Shown here: piece by piece, positions 11,416 to 21,894 of the stretch
How positions within the stretch are numbered: position 1 is the first letter of the stretch
How the letters are laid out: each line of letters begins with the position of its first letter
Assembly: GCA_029990175.1 (NCBI GenBank)
Contig: JARKIP010000197.1
Coordinates: 744,001-808,000, forward strand
Source: Petunia secreta
Taxonomy: Eukaryota; Streptophyta; Magnoliopsida; Solanales; Solanaceae
Direction: 5' to 3'
DNA length: 64,000 nucleotides
Notes under the pieces: generated by a model
Told to the model about the DNA's origin: nothing
What the model saw: the letters and a program-made list of their open reading frames with translations, nothing else
The model's database searches: none
Position numbers and translations under genes: made by a program

Positions 11416-12520
11416 GTGGAGGCTGAAACCCTAGCCAGTCTAGCGGCCAATGCAGATTTGAACGCAAATAGCCTTGTTTTCACCATTGAGCTAACATACA
11501 CGGATATCAAGTATCGCGAGGTCAACACAGTGGGATCATTGTGGGATTTGCGGCACCCGATCATTGAATACCTGGATAAAGAAGTACTCCCGGCAGACAG
11601 AAAGAAGAGCAAAAGGTTGAGAGCCCAAGCAGCTCGTTATGTTTTAATCAATGGCGAGCTATATCGTCGAATGTTTAGTGGACCTCTGGCTAAACGTTTA
11701 GGACCCTCTCAAGTAGATTACGCGCTCAGGGAATTCCACAAAGGACAATATGGAAATCACTCCGGCGGGCGACCTCTAGCTCGTAAATTAATTAGGGCGG
11801 GCTATTTCTGGCCCCGAATGGAAGATGACGCGAGCAAGTTTGCCCGGGCGTGTTATAGCTTCCAAAAATTCTCCCACGCACTTCATCAGCCGGCAAAGTT
11901 ATTACATTTAGTAATAGCCCCTTGGCCTTTCATGAAGTGGGGAATAGACATCATGGGGCCCATGCCTAATGCACCTGGTGGTGTCAAGTTCTTGCTTATC
12001 ATGACAGAATACTTCACCAAATAGGTCGAGGCAGCGGCCTATGCCCAGATCAGGAGTCGGAAGTCATAGAGTTTATCTAGAAGAAAATTATGTGCCGATT
12101 TGGCATCCCAGCAAAAATCACTTGCGACAACGGTCCCCAGTTCATAGGCGAAAAGATCACTGCTTTTCTGAAGGAGTAGGAAATCAAGAGAATCACCTCT
12201 ACTCCCTATCACTCTTCGGCAAACGGACAAGCTGAAACTCCGAACAAAACAATAGTGGAGAATCTGAAGAAGCGACTCAAGGAAGCTAAAGAAAGGTGGC
12301 CGAGGAAACTGCCCGGAGTCTTGTGGGCCTATCGAACCACATCCAAAGCCAGCACCGAAGAGACGTCGTTTTCGCTAACGTATGGAACAGAAGCAATGAT
12401 TTCTTTGAAAATTGGAAAATCCAGTTTGCTGCGGTCGTTCGCGAGGAAGAACCTAATAATTAAGCTTTAAAGTTTTTCCTCAATACCTTGGACGAGCGAA
12501 GAGAAATAGCGGTCATACGC
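11416..12520 (+). pseudogene. Tat integrase remnant, N-terminal and core part
   Basis: The zinc-binding region shows the two His (EFHKGQYGNHSGG) and the first Cys of the C-x2-C pair, but the second is lost (ACYSFQKF for a CDKCQ-type motif). The core keeps its acidic triad: Asp in MKWGIDIMGP, Asp in ITCDNGPQFIG, Glu in SANGQAE. Stops occur at 12022 and near 12178. The frame is cut at 12520 by the nested gypsy and resumes at 17462. Confidence 0.85.
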
Positions 12521-13166
12521 TGATGCGATCCGGATGAGTACTCGAAGCCATGGAGGAGGATTCACGCTCGACATCCGGAGCTTGGAATGCTTCAAAAGGA
12601 CTTTGAAGCCAAGAATCAAGCCAAGGGACTGGCCAAACAAGCAAATGAGAGCTCACTGGAATATGTGTCTACGCGATCGCGAGGCAACAGGCGCGACTGC
12701 GCAGAAGAAATCCACTTCAGTGCGCGATCGCGAGACACCCCACGCGATCGCGAAGAAGCGTCAGCTCACAAGGCGCAATCGCGACACCCAAGGCGCGATC
12801 GCGGCTCCCAAGGCGTGAACACGATAAAGGACGTCTAGGAAGCATGGAAGAATTAGCAATTAGGGGATTTTTAGTCCATTCCTTCATTGCTTTTAGTCAC
12901 TATTAGTTAGACTTTGATGATGAATATGATTGTGAGTAAACAATGGCTAAGCATGTTGCTTGAGTACTTTATTTCCTTGGTTTGCAATTGAATGTTGATT
13001 CAATTGAGGACTAAATAGTATAGGTTCTTTTTGGTTTTTGTCTTAAGGGGGTGATTAGGCCACTTTTCCCTAATCCACTTCCTTAATTCCAAATCAATTC
13101 AAATTGGGTCTTGCTTTTATCATTTTATTTCTTGTTATTTTCCTAATTCTAGTTATGATCATATCA
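12521..13166 (+). repeat. 5' LTR of the nested gypsy element
   Basis: Starts TGATGCGATCC, ends CATATCA. It matches 16776-17461 but lacks about 36 bp around 12901, which in the 3' LTR include the TATA box. It carries several GCGATCGC palindromes in 12685-12805. Confidence 0.88.
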
Positions 13167-13168
13167 TA

Positions 13169-13180
13169 TGGTATCAGAGC
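13169..13180 (+). other. PBS of the nested gypsy element
   Basis: TGGTATCAGAGC, complementary to the 3' end of plant initiator Met tRNA, lies 2 nt after the 5' LTR. Confidence 0.85.
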
Positions 13181-13599
13181 TGGATTAGTGTTTGTTCTTA
13201 CAATCACTAACCTAAATTTATTTATCAAATCTGAAAATAACCATTAAAAAAATCAAAAATCAAAAAATCCAAATATCCAAAAAAATGAGTCTTAGATTTA
13301 GGTTTCTTTTGACTGAAATTTTTGTTACCAACTGAAGATATTTGATCCTAGAAGCTATTCCTTGAAGGAATTAAACAACAAACATCATTGGAGGCGCTGA
13401 ATTGAAGATTCAAAAATAAGGGTTATTCAACAAGAATTGGGGCTTTTTGAATTTGGTTGTTGCTATTGAAGATTCAACTACTGGGTTTAGTTCACAGACC
13501 AACAAGGAGTATAAATCTCAAATTTGGAGAAAAAATACGGTGGTTTGTGAAGATTCAAGTGGAAAAGAGGGTTTGAAAATTGGGTTCTGCTTCAGGCCC

Positions 13600-13745
13600 A
13601 AAAGCCTACGCGAACACGCGCCACCAATCGCGATAGCGCAGGCCAAGAACTAAAAGGCCTACGCGATCGCGACAATCTTACGCGATCGCGCACCAGCTTC
13701 CAAGAAACACTTCGCGATCGCAGCTGTCCTCACGCAATCGTGGTG
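13600..13745. repeat. GCGATCGC palindrome cluster in the internal leader
   Basis: Three exact GCGATCGC octamers (about 13662, 13682, 13712) and decayed ones (AATCGCGATAGCG, CGCAATCGTGG). The same octamer is clustered in both LTRs (12685-12805, 16920-17090). The surrounding DNA is AT-rich. Confidence 0.8.
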
Positions 13746-14230
13746 AATAACATCTTCCGATAAAACTGTTTTCTTAGGCAGATTGCTTGCAACAACTCCC
13801 GAACAGTTTCCAATCAACCAGAGCCCAATTTCAGCATCAAGTACGGTGAGTTTCTAGATCATAATAAAAATTTTATCCAAATCCGAATTCGTCTCGTGCC
13901 AAATTGGATTCGTGCCTTTCTTCTTTCCTTTCTTTAACTTTTTCTAAATTCCGTCCGCTAGCTTTAATTGTCTGTTTCTTGTTATACCAATTTCTTTCCG
14001 TCCCGAATTGGATTGAGTTCGATTTTGAAATCGGAATTGAGTGCGAAAAGCAACCTGACATTGCTAACGAGAGGTAAAAGGCAAGAGTGATGAGAATATT
14101 AGAGTGTGGTCATAAAAGCCATTGACCTTGAGTATATACACGAGTGGAAAGAAAATTGAGTGATCATATATCGAGTGATACACTTGAGGGAGTAAAATTG
14201 TGAGGTCCTTTTGTTATTATTGTTGCAAAT

Positions 14231-16540
14231 ATGTCTTCGGATGATGATTGTGGAGGTTATGACTCCTATGGAGACTATGGGGATTTCTACGATGATTGTG
14301 GAGACTATGGTTCCTATGATGATGGTGGGAGTTACAGTGATGATTCAGGGAACTATGACTCTTATGAAGATGAAGCGAGTCACTATGGTGATCCATGAAG
14401 CTCGTGGAGATTATGAGGCTTATGAGGATGAATGTGGCCATGAAAACTCCTATGCTTCTAGTCTTGGAGATGATGAAAGTGACGCTTCAAGGTACAATGT
14501 TCCTACTTACTCTTCTTGTAATGAACTTGAAAATGTGGATAGTGACATTGAGAGAATTGATGATGAAGCTTATTATAGAAATTGTTCATTTGCATTCCCT
14601 CATTGTGTTCCTAAAAATAAACAAGAGAGTAGTAGTGGTCTTTCTATCGGTATGAGAAGAAGTAGTAATTACTCCATGAGAAAAAGAGAGTCTACATCTT
14701 CTAATTGTGCTAAAAGGTTTAAGGTCTCTAATTCTGATGTGAAAAGAAACTTGAGGCCTAGAGTGAGAAAAGATGTTACATGTACTACAAGTGATTTGTC
14801 TTGGACTAAAAATGCTTTGAGAACTATGTTTAAACGGAATCATTTTGTTGACAACTATGAGTGTGATGAAGTTTGTGTGGAGCAATTTTTGGAAGAAAGA
14901 AAGAACTTCTTCCACACAATTTGTAATGTTGGAGAGCGCATTTATGCTATGGCCATTGATTATAAGAGTCATACTAATGTTGTAGGTGTTTCTTTAGTTG
15001 AGCAACTAAAGTTGGAAACTTGTAGTCATCCCTTACCCTATAGGTGGCCTTGGTTGAATAGAGATGAGTTTGTGGTCATTACACAACAAGTGTGGGTAAA
15101 GTTCAAAATTAGCGATTATCATGATGAAGTACTATGTTATGTGATGCCCATAAAAGGTTGTCACTTGTTGTTGGGAAAACCATGGAAGCTTGCTAGAAAA
15201 GACAAGTATAGTGAGAAGTTTGGAAAGCATGCTCACACTCTACGGGAACAAAAGTTTATTCCTAACGTCATCCCTCCAATGAAAGTCAAAGAATTTTATT
15301 TGGGAATGCTAGAAATGGTAAGAAAGACAAAGGCAAAAGGGGTGAGGCAAAAGTTGGATCAAGGTTCTCAAGGGAAAAATTTGAAAGTTGAGGTCAAGAA
15401 CACCCCTACTCTTCCAAAGGGAATTTTGGCACATGTCCTAATCCAAATAAATTTGAGAGAGAAAATATTGAGAAAAGTAAGAGAGTGACAAGTGACAACT
15501 CAAGAGAGGAAAAAAGAGAGCTTGAAGTGAGTGACGTGAGTGAGTTGTCGCAAGAAAAGAGATAAGAGCTTAAAAATGAAATGAGAGAAAAGAAAGAGGG
15601 AAAACAAAGAGTGAGGGTGAGGATGTTCCTTATTCTAACAATTCTAACTTTTCTTCTTTCTCTAGTTGTCTTGTGCATTTTGAAGGTGCCTTTGGAGATG
15701 CTAAATTGGGGAAACCTTCCTTGAAAGTGGTTCCATGCCTTGAAGAAAAACAGGATATCTAGGTGAAGTCTCCAAATGAACAAGTGAGCTTAAATTTTAA
15801 AAGCCAAGGTAAAGAAGAATCTTTAGGTGTACTACAAGGTAACAAAGCTAATCCTAACTCTTGTACTTCTTTGGGTGAGCTTGATAGAGACTTGAGTATG
15901 GTTGAAAGCTTTACTTTTTGTGACATTAATGATTCTTTATCTTGCATTGCTAATAGTCAAAGTGAAAGTTGTGAGCATGCACTAGTTGGGCACACTTGTG
16001 AAAAGATAATGTGCTATAACACCCTATCTTTGTTTGAAAAATGTGCCAATGAGTTGCTTGATCTTGATGTGATAGCACTCTTGATTGTGGAGGTGGTTTG
16101 TGTCAAGGTTTTAAACTATTTGAAAATCCATTATTTGTTGAAAATGAGCAAGATGAAGTGTTGGAAGGTGATTTTAGCATTAACAATCCATTATTTGCTC
16201 AAAATGATTCTTGCGACTTGCTTGAGAGTGATAATTGTGTGGATGTTAGCAAGCTAACTCCCAAAATATTTGTTGAAAGTTTGTCCAATATTTGAAAGTC
16301 CTCCAAAGGTGAAGATTGCTCCTTAGAGAAGGAGGGAAGGACTAGTGATTGTAGTAGTAAAATAATAAATGCTAGTTTTAGTGTCAATTTCTTTACTTTC
16401 TATATTCCTAGTCTTGAGCATACATTCAAAGTGGATTTTGCTAGAGCCTCCAATGTTAAGAGTGATAAATTGTCAATGGGAGCTTGGCATGAGTTGAATG
16501 AGTCTAAAAATGAAGATTGTTTTTTAAATGAGCTTGCTTA
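14231..16540 (+). pseudogene. Gag/protease-like protein of the RT-less gypsy element, frameshifted
   Basis: The likely start is the ATG at 14231, giving an Asp/Gly/Tyr-rich run (SSDDDCGGYDSYGDYGDF...). A one-base change near 14390 moves the reading into the frame that stays open to 15488. Residues about 230-320 of that frame read as a retropepsin-like fold (MAIDYKSHTNVVGVSLVEQL, later HLLLGKPW); the catalytic D-[ST]-G is D-Y-K. After a broken stretch (15489-15780) the frame resumes at 15763-16257 and 16098-16295 with NPLFVEN/NPLFAQN repeats. It ends in the TNSRTNSF segment before the 3' LTR. It may have been a gag-like or dead protease protein; function unknown. Codon use and composition differ from the GC-rich host element. 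Confidence 0.65.
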
Positions 16541-16775
16541 ATTATTGTTGCTTTTATAGCCAAGTTTTCAATATTGGGATTGGAAAAATGTTCTTTATGG
16601 TTGATCTTGATACTTGGTTATATCATAAGAGTGTGCACTTTGAGCATGAGTATGTGAGTCTTGTTCCATTTTCTTTATTGTGTAGTGCTTGGAAAGTTAT
16701 TGAGTTGGTACTCATTCGCGTCATGGTTTTGCAAGGTACAAATTCGAGGACGAATTCCTTTAAAGAAAGAGGGAA

Positions 16776-17461
16776 TGATGCGATCCGAATGAGTACTCGA
16801 AGCCATGGAGGATTCACGCTCGACATCCAGAGCTTGGAATGCTTCAAAAGGGCTTGGAAGTCAAGAATCAAGCCAAGGGACTGGCCAAACAAGCAAATGA
16901 AAGCTCACTGGAATCTGTGTCTACGCGATCGCGAGGCAACAGGTGCGACCGCGCAGAAGAAATCCACTCCAGTGCGCGATTGCGAGACACCCCATGCGAT
17001 CGCGAAGAAGCGTCAGCTCACAATGCGCGGTCGCGACACCCAAGGCGCGGTCGCGAAGAAGCGTCAGCTCACAAGGCGCGATCGCGATGAAAGACGTCTG
17101 GGCAGCTTGGCAGAATCAGTAATTAGGGGCTTTTTAGTCCATTCCTTCATTGTATTTAGTCACTACTATAAATAAGCTAATTGAGGGGTTTATTCATTAG
17201 TTAGACTTTGATGATGAGTACGATTGTGAGTGAACAATGGCTAAGCATATTGCTTGAGCACTTTATTTCCTTGATTTGCAATTGAATGTTGATTCAATTG
17301 AGGACTAAATAGTATAGATTCTTTTTGGTTGTTGTCTTAAGGGGGTGATTTGGCCACTTTTCCCTAATCCACTTTCTTAATTCCAAATCAATTCAAATTG
17401 GGTCTTGCTTTTATCATTTTATTTTCTTGTTATTTTCCTAATCCTAGTTAGGATCATTTCA
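16776..17461 (+). repeat. 3' LTR of the nested gypsy element
   Basis: Preceded by a purine tract (AAAGAAAGAGGGAA). It keeps the TATA region lost from the 5' LTR. Several GCGATCGC units have decayed to GCGGTCGC or GCGATTGC, including C-to-T type changes expected at methylated CpG. Confidence 0.88.
17167..17174 (+). promoter_or_regulatory. TATA box in the 3' LTR of the nested gypsy
   Basis: TATAAATA in CACTACTATAAATAAGC. It is absent from the 5' LTR because of a short deletion. Confidence 0.6.
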
Positions 17462-17720
17462 TTGCAGCCCAGAAGGAATGTGTGGTGCAGTATTACAATG
17501 CGATGGCTAATCCACGATCCTTTAACATTGGAGACTTGGTTCTCCGCAAAGTCACTCAGAACACGAAGCAGGCCGGTACAGGTAAGCTCGCCCTGAATCG
17601 GGAAGGACCTTACAAAGTTTGAGGCATAGCTGGGAAAGGTATGTATGTTCTTGATGACATAGAAGGAAAAACCATTCCAAATAACTGGAACATCACATGG
17701 CTAAAGAAATACTACTCTTA
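17462..17720 (+). pseudogene. Tat integrase C-terminal part, downstream of the nested insertion
   Basis: The frame reads IAAQKECVVQYYNAMANPRS, then FNIGDLVLRKV and ends NNWNITWLKKYYS. The GDLVLR strand and the NWN..LK.YY end are the usual C-terminal domain of Tat integrases. One stop follows GPYKV. It continues the frame that stops at 12520. Confidence 0.85.
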
Positions 17721-18539
17721 AAAGGCTCAATTAAGCCTATATACTCGAGATATGTATTTTCTCCTTCTCTTGTTTACTTTTACTATCACTATATACAACG
17801 GGCACAAAGCCCCATTCTTTACGTTACGAGGCTTCGCGCCTTACTCATCAATAAAACTACTATTTTTAGTCAGTTTTACTTATTTATTTAGATCCATCTA
17901 CGATCCAACTATTCATAACCCTAGGCAGACCTAAGTTGAAGTAATACACTCACTTTTTGCTACAAAAAGTAGGGTACACTACTCGTTTAGAGCTAAATCA
18001 CGTCTTAGCTCAGCCACCAGGCATTATTCGTGAGTTAAACTCATTAATTCAACAACTGCACCTACACGCCGACGAGGACGCCTGTTCACGTAGTGCCAGA
18101 AAGTCTTAAATACTCGAGTAACTAAGCAGAGACGTTCAAAGTTGGTCGCAAAAGTTTCTGTTATCACACGGGCTAAAGTCGTCCCATTGTGAGTGCAAAA
18201 AATCATCTTTTACCGATGCAACCTAGCCGCCAAACATTGGTGCACAACGGACGTAATTGCTCAAAGAAGACACATTGATAAACGTTCTAAGTATTAGAAT
18301 ATTCAGAACGACCGGAAGCCATTTAATCTTTAGGTGCACAAACATACTGCTTGACTATACATTACGAAACATGTAATAACACAAGTACGTTTAATAGTAT
18401 TGATGAACGACCGTTTCTTCAATAAAAAATAGCCCGTAGGCTCATAATATACATTTAGTTCTTCCTGAATACAATATTTGTTTATAACAATTGTAGAAAA
18501 AAAAAAGAGACTAAATTCGTAGGTTCCCTCGAATTTGCA

Positions 18540-19323
18540 CGGTCGGAGACTCTTCATCTGGATTGTAGCTCTTGCATCGAAGTTTCTCCCGGCAACAAGA
18601 AGGCGAAATTCCCAAGTTGATGCCAAGCAGCAACATCTTTGGGACGCTCTGCCACAGGAATCGGAAAAATCAACCCAACTAAGAAATCCCTTAGTAAAAA
18701 GGCGGAGGCAGCAGAACGGGCACCGAAAACTTCACTTGGATTCACTTGAAAAGAGTCCAATGAGGAACCCCCGTGAATCTCAGAAATGCCTTATACTCCC
18801 ACTTCCTCGAACGATTGGAAGCTTATGCAAACTGCAAAACCAAGGAACGGGCCGGAGCTATACAACCACCTTGAACGCTGCTGGAATGGAGAATTCTCTC
18901 GGACGTCAACCACTCGAAGAAGGAGAGGATATCTCCGGACGCACTCCTCGTGCAAACTGAGTTGCTTCTGGGATATGTTCCCAAGCAACTTGGAGATGAG
19001 CGAACTACAAGAAGCCCGATTGGGATAGCATTCCTCTACTGCCGCACGCCACACGACAAGAAGAATATCACAGCAATCATCATGTGTGAAGACGGACATA
19101 CCAAAATCAACGTGTGTTCCACAACAAAGACGTTCTGAAGAGCATCATCACCAGAACCCTGGTCAAATTTCATGACTCGGGGGACTTCATTCACTCCTTT
19201 ATGGCCGAAAAAAGAATGGATGATGATTACAGATGAGTTTCCTTCCACTATTTCCTCATGCAACATCCAGTCGTATTGAAGAAGGTTTTCTAAGAATATC
19301 AAACCAGGATCGAAGGCAAGCAT
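18540..19323 (-). pseudogene. Antisense coding region (aORF) of the Tat element
   Basis: On the minus strand, three consecutive frames appear to be pieces of one protein. They are 19323-19036 (MLAFDPGLIFLENLLQYDWM...), the frame within 19099-18791 (VVDVRENSPFQQRSRWLYSS...) and 18760-18554 (RDFLVGLIFPIPVAERPKDV...). A TATAAATA motif lies about 95 bp upstream. Antisense extra ORFs between integrase and the 3' LTR are known in some Tat-lineage elements (for example Grande). I recognise no domain. Frame changes near 19060 and 18780 mean this copy is broken. Seen: the frames and the TATA box. Inferred: that they form one antisense gene. Confidence 0.5.
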
Positions 19324-19415
19324 GTTTTAGGTTCTCACAATCATAAGAAATTTTTAATAGAGTGGAGTATTTTCCTAAACAGGAGTTTGCAATTTTTCCA
19401 CTACCATGAAGCCCC

Positions 19416-19423
19416 TATTTATA
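19416..19423 (-). promoter_or_regulatory. TATA box for the antisense ORF
   Basis: The minus strand reads CCTATAAATAGGGGC. Initiation about 30 bp on would give a leader of about 60 nt before the ATG at 19323. Confidence 0.5.
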
Positions 19424-19683
19424 GGCGAGAAAGAGATAAGGATGATGTGCGAAATGAATAGACGTCATTATTAATGGAGATATGAAACGATTCGGAGCAG
19501 TTGTTGGCAGTTCTTGGAAAGGTACATGGAATCGGTATCAACAACTCAAAAGGAAGCACGCGGAATTCATGAGAGGATCAATATCATTCTTGGTCAAAGA
19601 GACTGCGAGTCTCAAGGAGTCAGTGAGATATCTTTTCACATCCACGCCGCTTTCACTTCCTGACTACTTGCGTCAGCACTCAG

Positions 19684-19700
19684 CAAGTGGGGGGACTGAC
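19684..19700 (+). other. Polypurine tract of the Tat element
   Basis: CAAGTGGGGGGACTGAC directly precedes the 3' LTR; a G-rich tract in this place primes plus-strand synthesis. Confidence 0.7.
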
Positions 19701-20190
19701 TGTGTGGGCAAAAATACGTCACCTATTATTACGGGGATACAAGTCCAGTTGGCGAGACTAGACTTATCTTACAAGTTACTAGGCGCAGAGGATATACGCC
19801 CGCTCCTGAAGCCAATGGCCGTTTAGGTGGCACGGCCACAGGACGCAGGGTATTCATCCCGCCGCCTAGGATTTACAGTCTCCTAATTAGGATTTGGTAT
19901 ATTCCACCGCCTTGAGATATAGGCCTATAGCCTTATTAGTCTTTGTATTTTTACCTTATTTAAGACTGGGTATCACTACTATAAATACCCCTCTTTATAT
20001 TGTATTGTACATCGGCTGATTAGACAGTGATTCGGGCTATTCTCAAGGAATAAGAATTACTTTGCCTTTTTTTAATTAATTTTTCTTGTTTATTCATTAC
20101 TGCTTTCATCATACTTACATACTTTTTCGTTGTAGTTACTGTAATGCTTTTGACACTAACCTTTAAATAATTATTTAACCTATATAAACA
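19701..20190 (+). repeat. 3' LTR of the Tat element
   Basis: 490 bp, TGTGTGGG...AAACA, the pair of 8096-8600; TATAAATA at 19980-19987. The target duplication AATAA follows at 20191-20195. Confidence 0.92.
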
Positions 20191-20359
20191 AATAAGTTAA
20201 AGACAATATATATCTATGTAGTAAAAATATCAAGAATAACAAATTTTCGATGAGAAATATGCTAAATAGTTGAAAAAATAAAACCACTTAAGATATTGAT
20301 AACTTGATCTACAAATAAATGTTTGATGCTTTAAAATACTTCCTACAATGCTTTGTACC

Positions 20360-20835
20360 AATATTTTAAAAGGCATGGGCGCGAGGCGAGGTGTTTTACC
20401 TGACACGGGGCGATGCGTAAGCTCCGAGGCATTAGGCATAAGCGCCACAAATCTTTAATATTTAATATAATAAAATAATTTACATAAATATTTATAAAAA
20501 AATATAGATCATATAAAAAGGGTAAATTACGTAGAAACTCTAGAAATTCAAACATTATATTAGGCTAAGAGTAAAAAATTACGTAGTACTAAGAAATAAC
20601 AAAAACTTTTGAGAATTTAATTAGCAAGTTGACAATTGATTGTAGGCATTATATAGAACATTTATTGATTTTTTTTAAAAATTTTACGCCCCGAGACTCG
20701 CCAAACACCTAAGTACACCTAAGTGTACGCCCCCAAATTCTGGGGCTTACACCGTCAGGACACCCCACCAAAATGTCCTGGTGCATTTTTGGTATGCCTC
20801 GCCCCGAAAACACCTTTGAAACTACTTGGTACCCG
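20360..20835. repeat. Dispersed GC-rich-ended repeat (GGCGAGGC type), copy 1
   Basis: GC-rich ends with an AT-rich core: left end TTTTAAAAGGCATGGGCGCG, right end (reverse strand) TTTCAAAGGTGTTTTCGGGG. The ends are imperfect inverted repeats. A second copy in the opposite orientation lies at 49572-50342. No coding capacity. Confidence 0.6.
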
Positions 20836-20936
20836 AGAAAAAGCAGAACAATATATTTTTTAGCTCTTGTTCTTTCAGAACAATATAGCCAAAGACTTTT
20901 TTCCAGAAATAAAGAAAAAGAATATGATACTGTAGA

Positions 20937-21123
20937 CAGAGGCGGATCTAGAATTTGAATCTTATGGGTTCTAAATTTTAGGATAATGATCTTAAGAGCA
21001 AGTTACTGGATTCTCGACTTGATTTTTATACATATTTAATAATTTTTTTAATACAAATATACTGTCTCCGCAAAACCTACTGGGTTCCGCCGAACCCGTT
21101 ACTTCCCTCTACATCCGCCACTG
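20937..21123. mobile_element. hAT-type MITE (CAGAGGCGGAT ends)
   Basis: 187 bp, beginning CAGAGGCGGAT and ending ATCCGCCACTG. It is flanked by a perfect 8-bp duplication ACTGTAGA (20929-20936, 21124-21131). The ends and the duplication size fit hAT MITEs common in Solanaceae. Confidence 0.9.
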
Positions 21124-21131
21124 ACTGTAGA

Positions 21132-21890
21132 CTCTGTAGTAGTAAGAAGAGTATTCTACAATTTTAGCATTCACATTTTAACTTAAATGTATGACTAAAA
21201 ATGAGCTCCTAAATTAGTTATCGGGTGCCGTGGCAGACGTAAACAACAACATAGATCCGCCCTACTCAAATATATCTTTCCTTGTAATCAAACGATGCAT
21301 TTTTTAAACTTGAACTTGAAAGCACTTTATATTTCTTTTTTAAAAAATCTTACGGTCTAATGGTAAAGAGTGGGGCCTCAAAAAAAGTTAGGGGCTAAAG
21401 CAATGCTTCATTTGCCTTAAAGTAAAAGTTGGTACCAGATTTAGTGGGAAAATATGTCAGAAGATCAAGCTACCTGGGAGGAAGCAGGGGCAATGTAAGT
21501 CAGATTTCCAGAGTTGCTTCCTTGATACCAAGGAAGGTTTTGAGGGGAGAGAATTGTTACAAGATGATTATACTATTAGTGGTTTTGTCATTTAAGACCC
21601 AAAGTTATTAAGTAGTAAAATTAAGTATTAGAACATTGGTCCCTAAAGAATCTCTATCAGCTCACTTGAGCCCACGTCAGAGTTAGTTAGAGGAGAGAGT
21701 TTATATCATGTAAACATTGCTCATTTTGCGATTTTATCAATCGAAATCTGTTATTGTTCTTAGCTAGCTTAAATTCTTAGTTAGTTTTAGTGTTAATCCG
21801 CTTATTTGTAACATAGAATTGATGAAAGAAAGAGAATCTAAAAAAATATACATAATTTTGTCATTTTGAAGAGTAGAGATAGGTTTTTGG
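21132..21890. other. No gene seen
   Basis: AT-rich spacer. Short open frames without recognisable domains. Confidence 0.4.
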
Positions 21891-21894
21891 TCTT

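Larger units (their letters stand above)
12521..17461 (+). mobile_element. Nested RT-less Ty3/gypsy-type LTR element (non-autonomous)
   Basis: A 4.94-kb element with LTRs 12521-13166 and 16776-17461, an initiator-Met-type PBS (TGGTATCAGAGC at 13169-13180), one long Asp/Tyr-rich coding region with a retropepsin-like fold, and a purine tract before the 3' LTR. There is no RT, RNase H or integrase, so it would need a partner. The coding region ends in TNSRTNSFKERGND, like the end of pol in several plant gypsy groups. It sits inside the Tat integrase. The host reading frame continues from VIR to IAAQ with no visible target duplication. Confidence 0.85.
8096..20190 (+). mobile_element. Tat-lineage Ty3/gypsy LTR retrotransposon, dead, with nested insertion
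   Basis: A 12.1-kb element with both LTRs (8096-8600 and 19701-20190), TG...CA ends and a perfect 5-bp target duplication AATAA at 8091-8095 and 20191-20195. Order on the plus strand: PBS, gag remnant, protease, RT, RNase H, a second (archaeal-type) RNase H, integrase, then a long 3' region with an antisense coding stretch and a polypurine tract. The second RNase H before integrase and the NWN..LKKYY integrase end are Tat-lineage traits. Every domain has stops or frame changes, so the copy cannot move by itself. The integrase is split by another gypsy element at 12521-17461. LTR divergence of several percent suggests an insertion that is not recent. Confidence 0.92.

Noticed and set aside
12534..12838. 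Two overlapping Arg-rich open frames in the nested gypsy 5' LTR (also 16839-17090)
   Set aside because: They arise from the GCGATCGC repeats and the LTR sequence; the two LTR copies keep different frames, and no domain is visible.
14211..14400. Start of the RT-less gypsy protein at 14211 (Met/Val/Thr-rich)
   Set aside because: The Met-rich run is the shifted frame of the Asp/Gly/Tyr repeat; the ATG at 14231 in the other frame gives the sensible composition.
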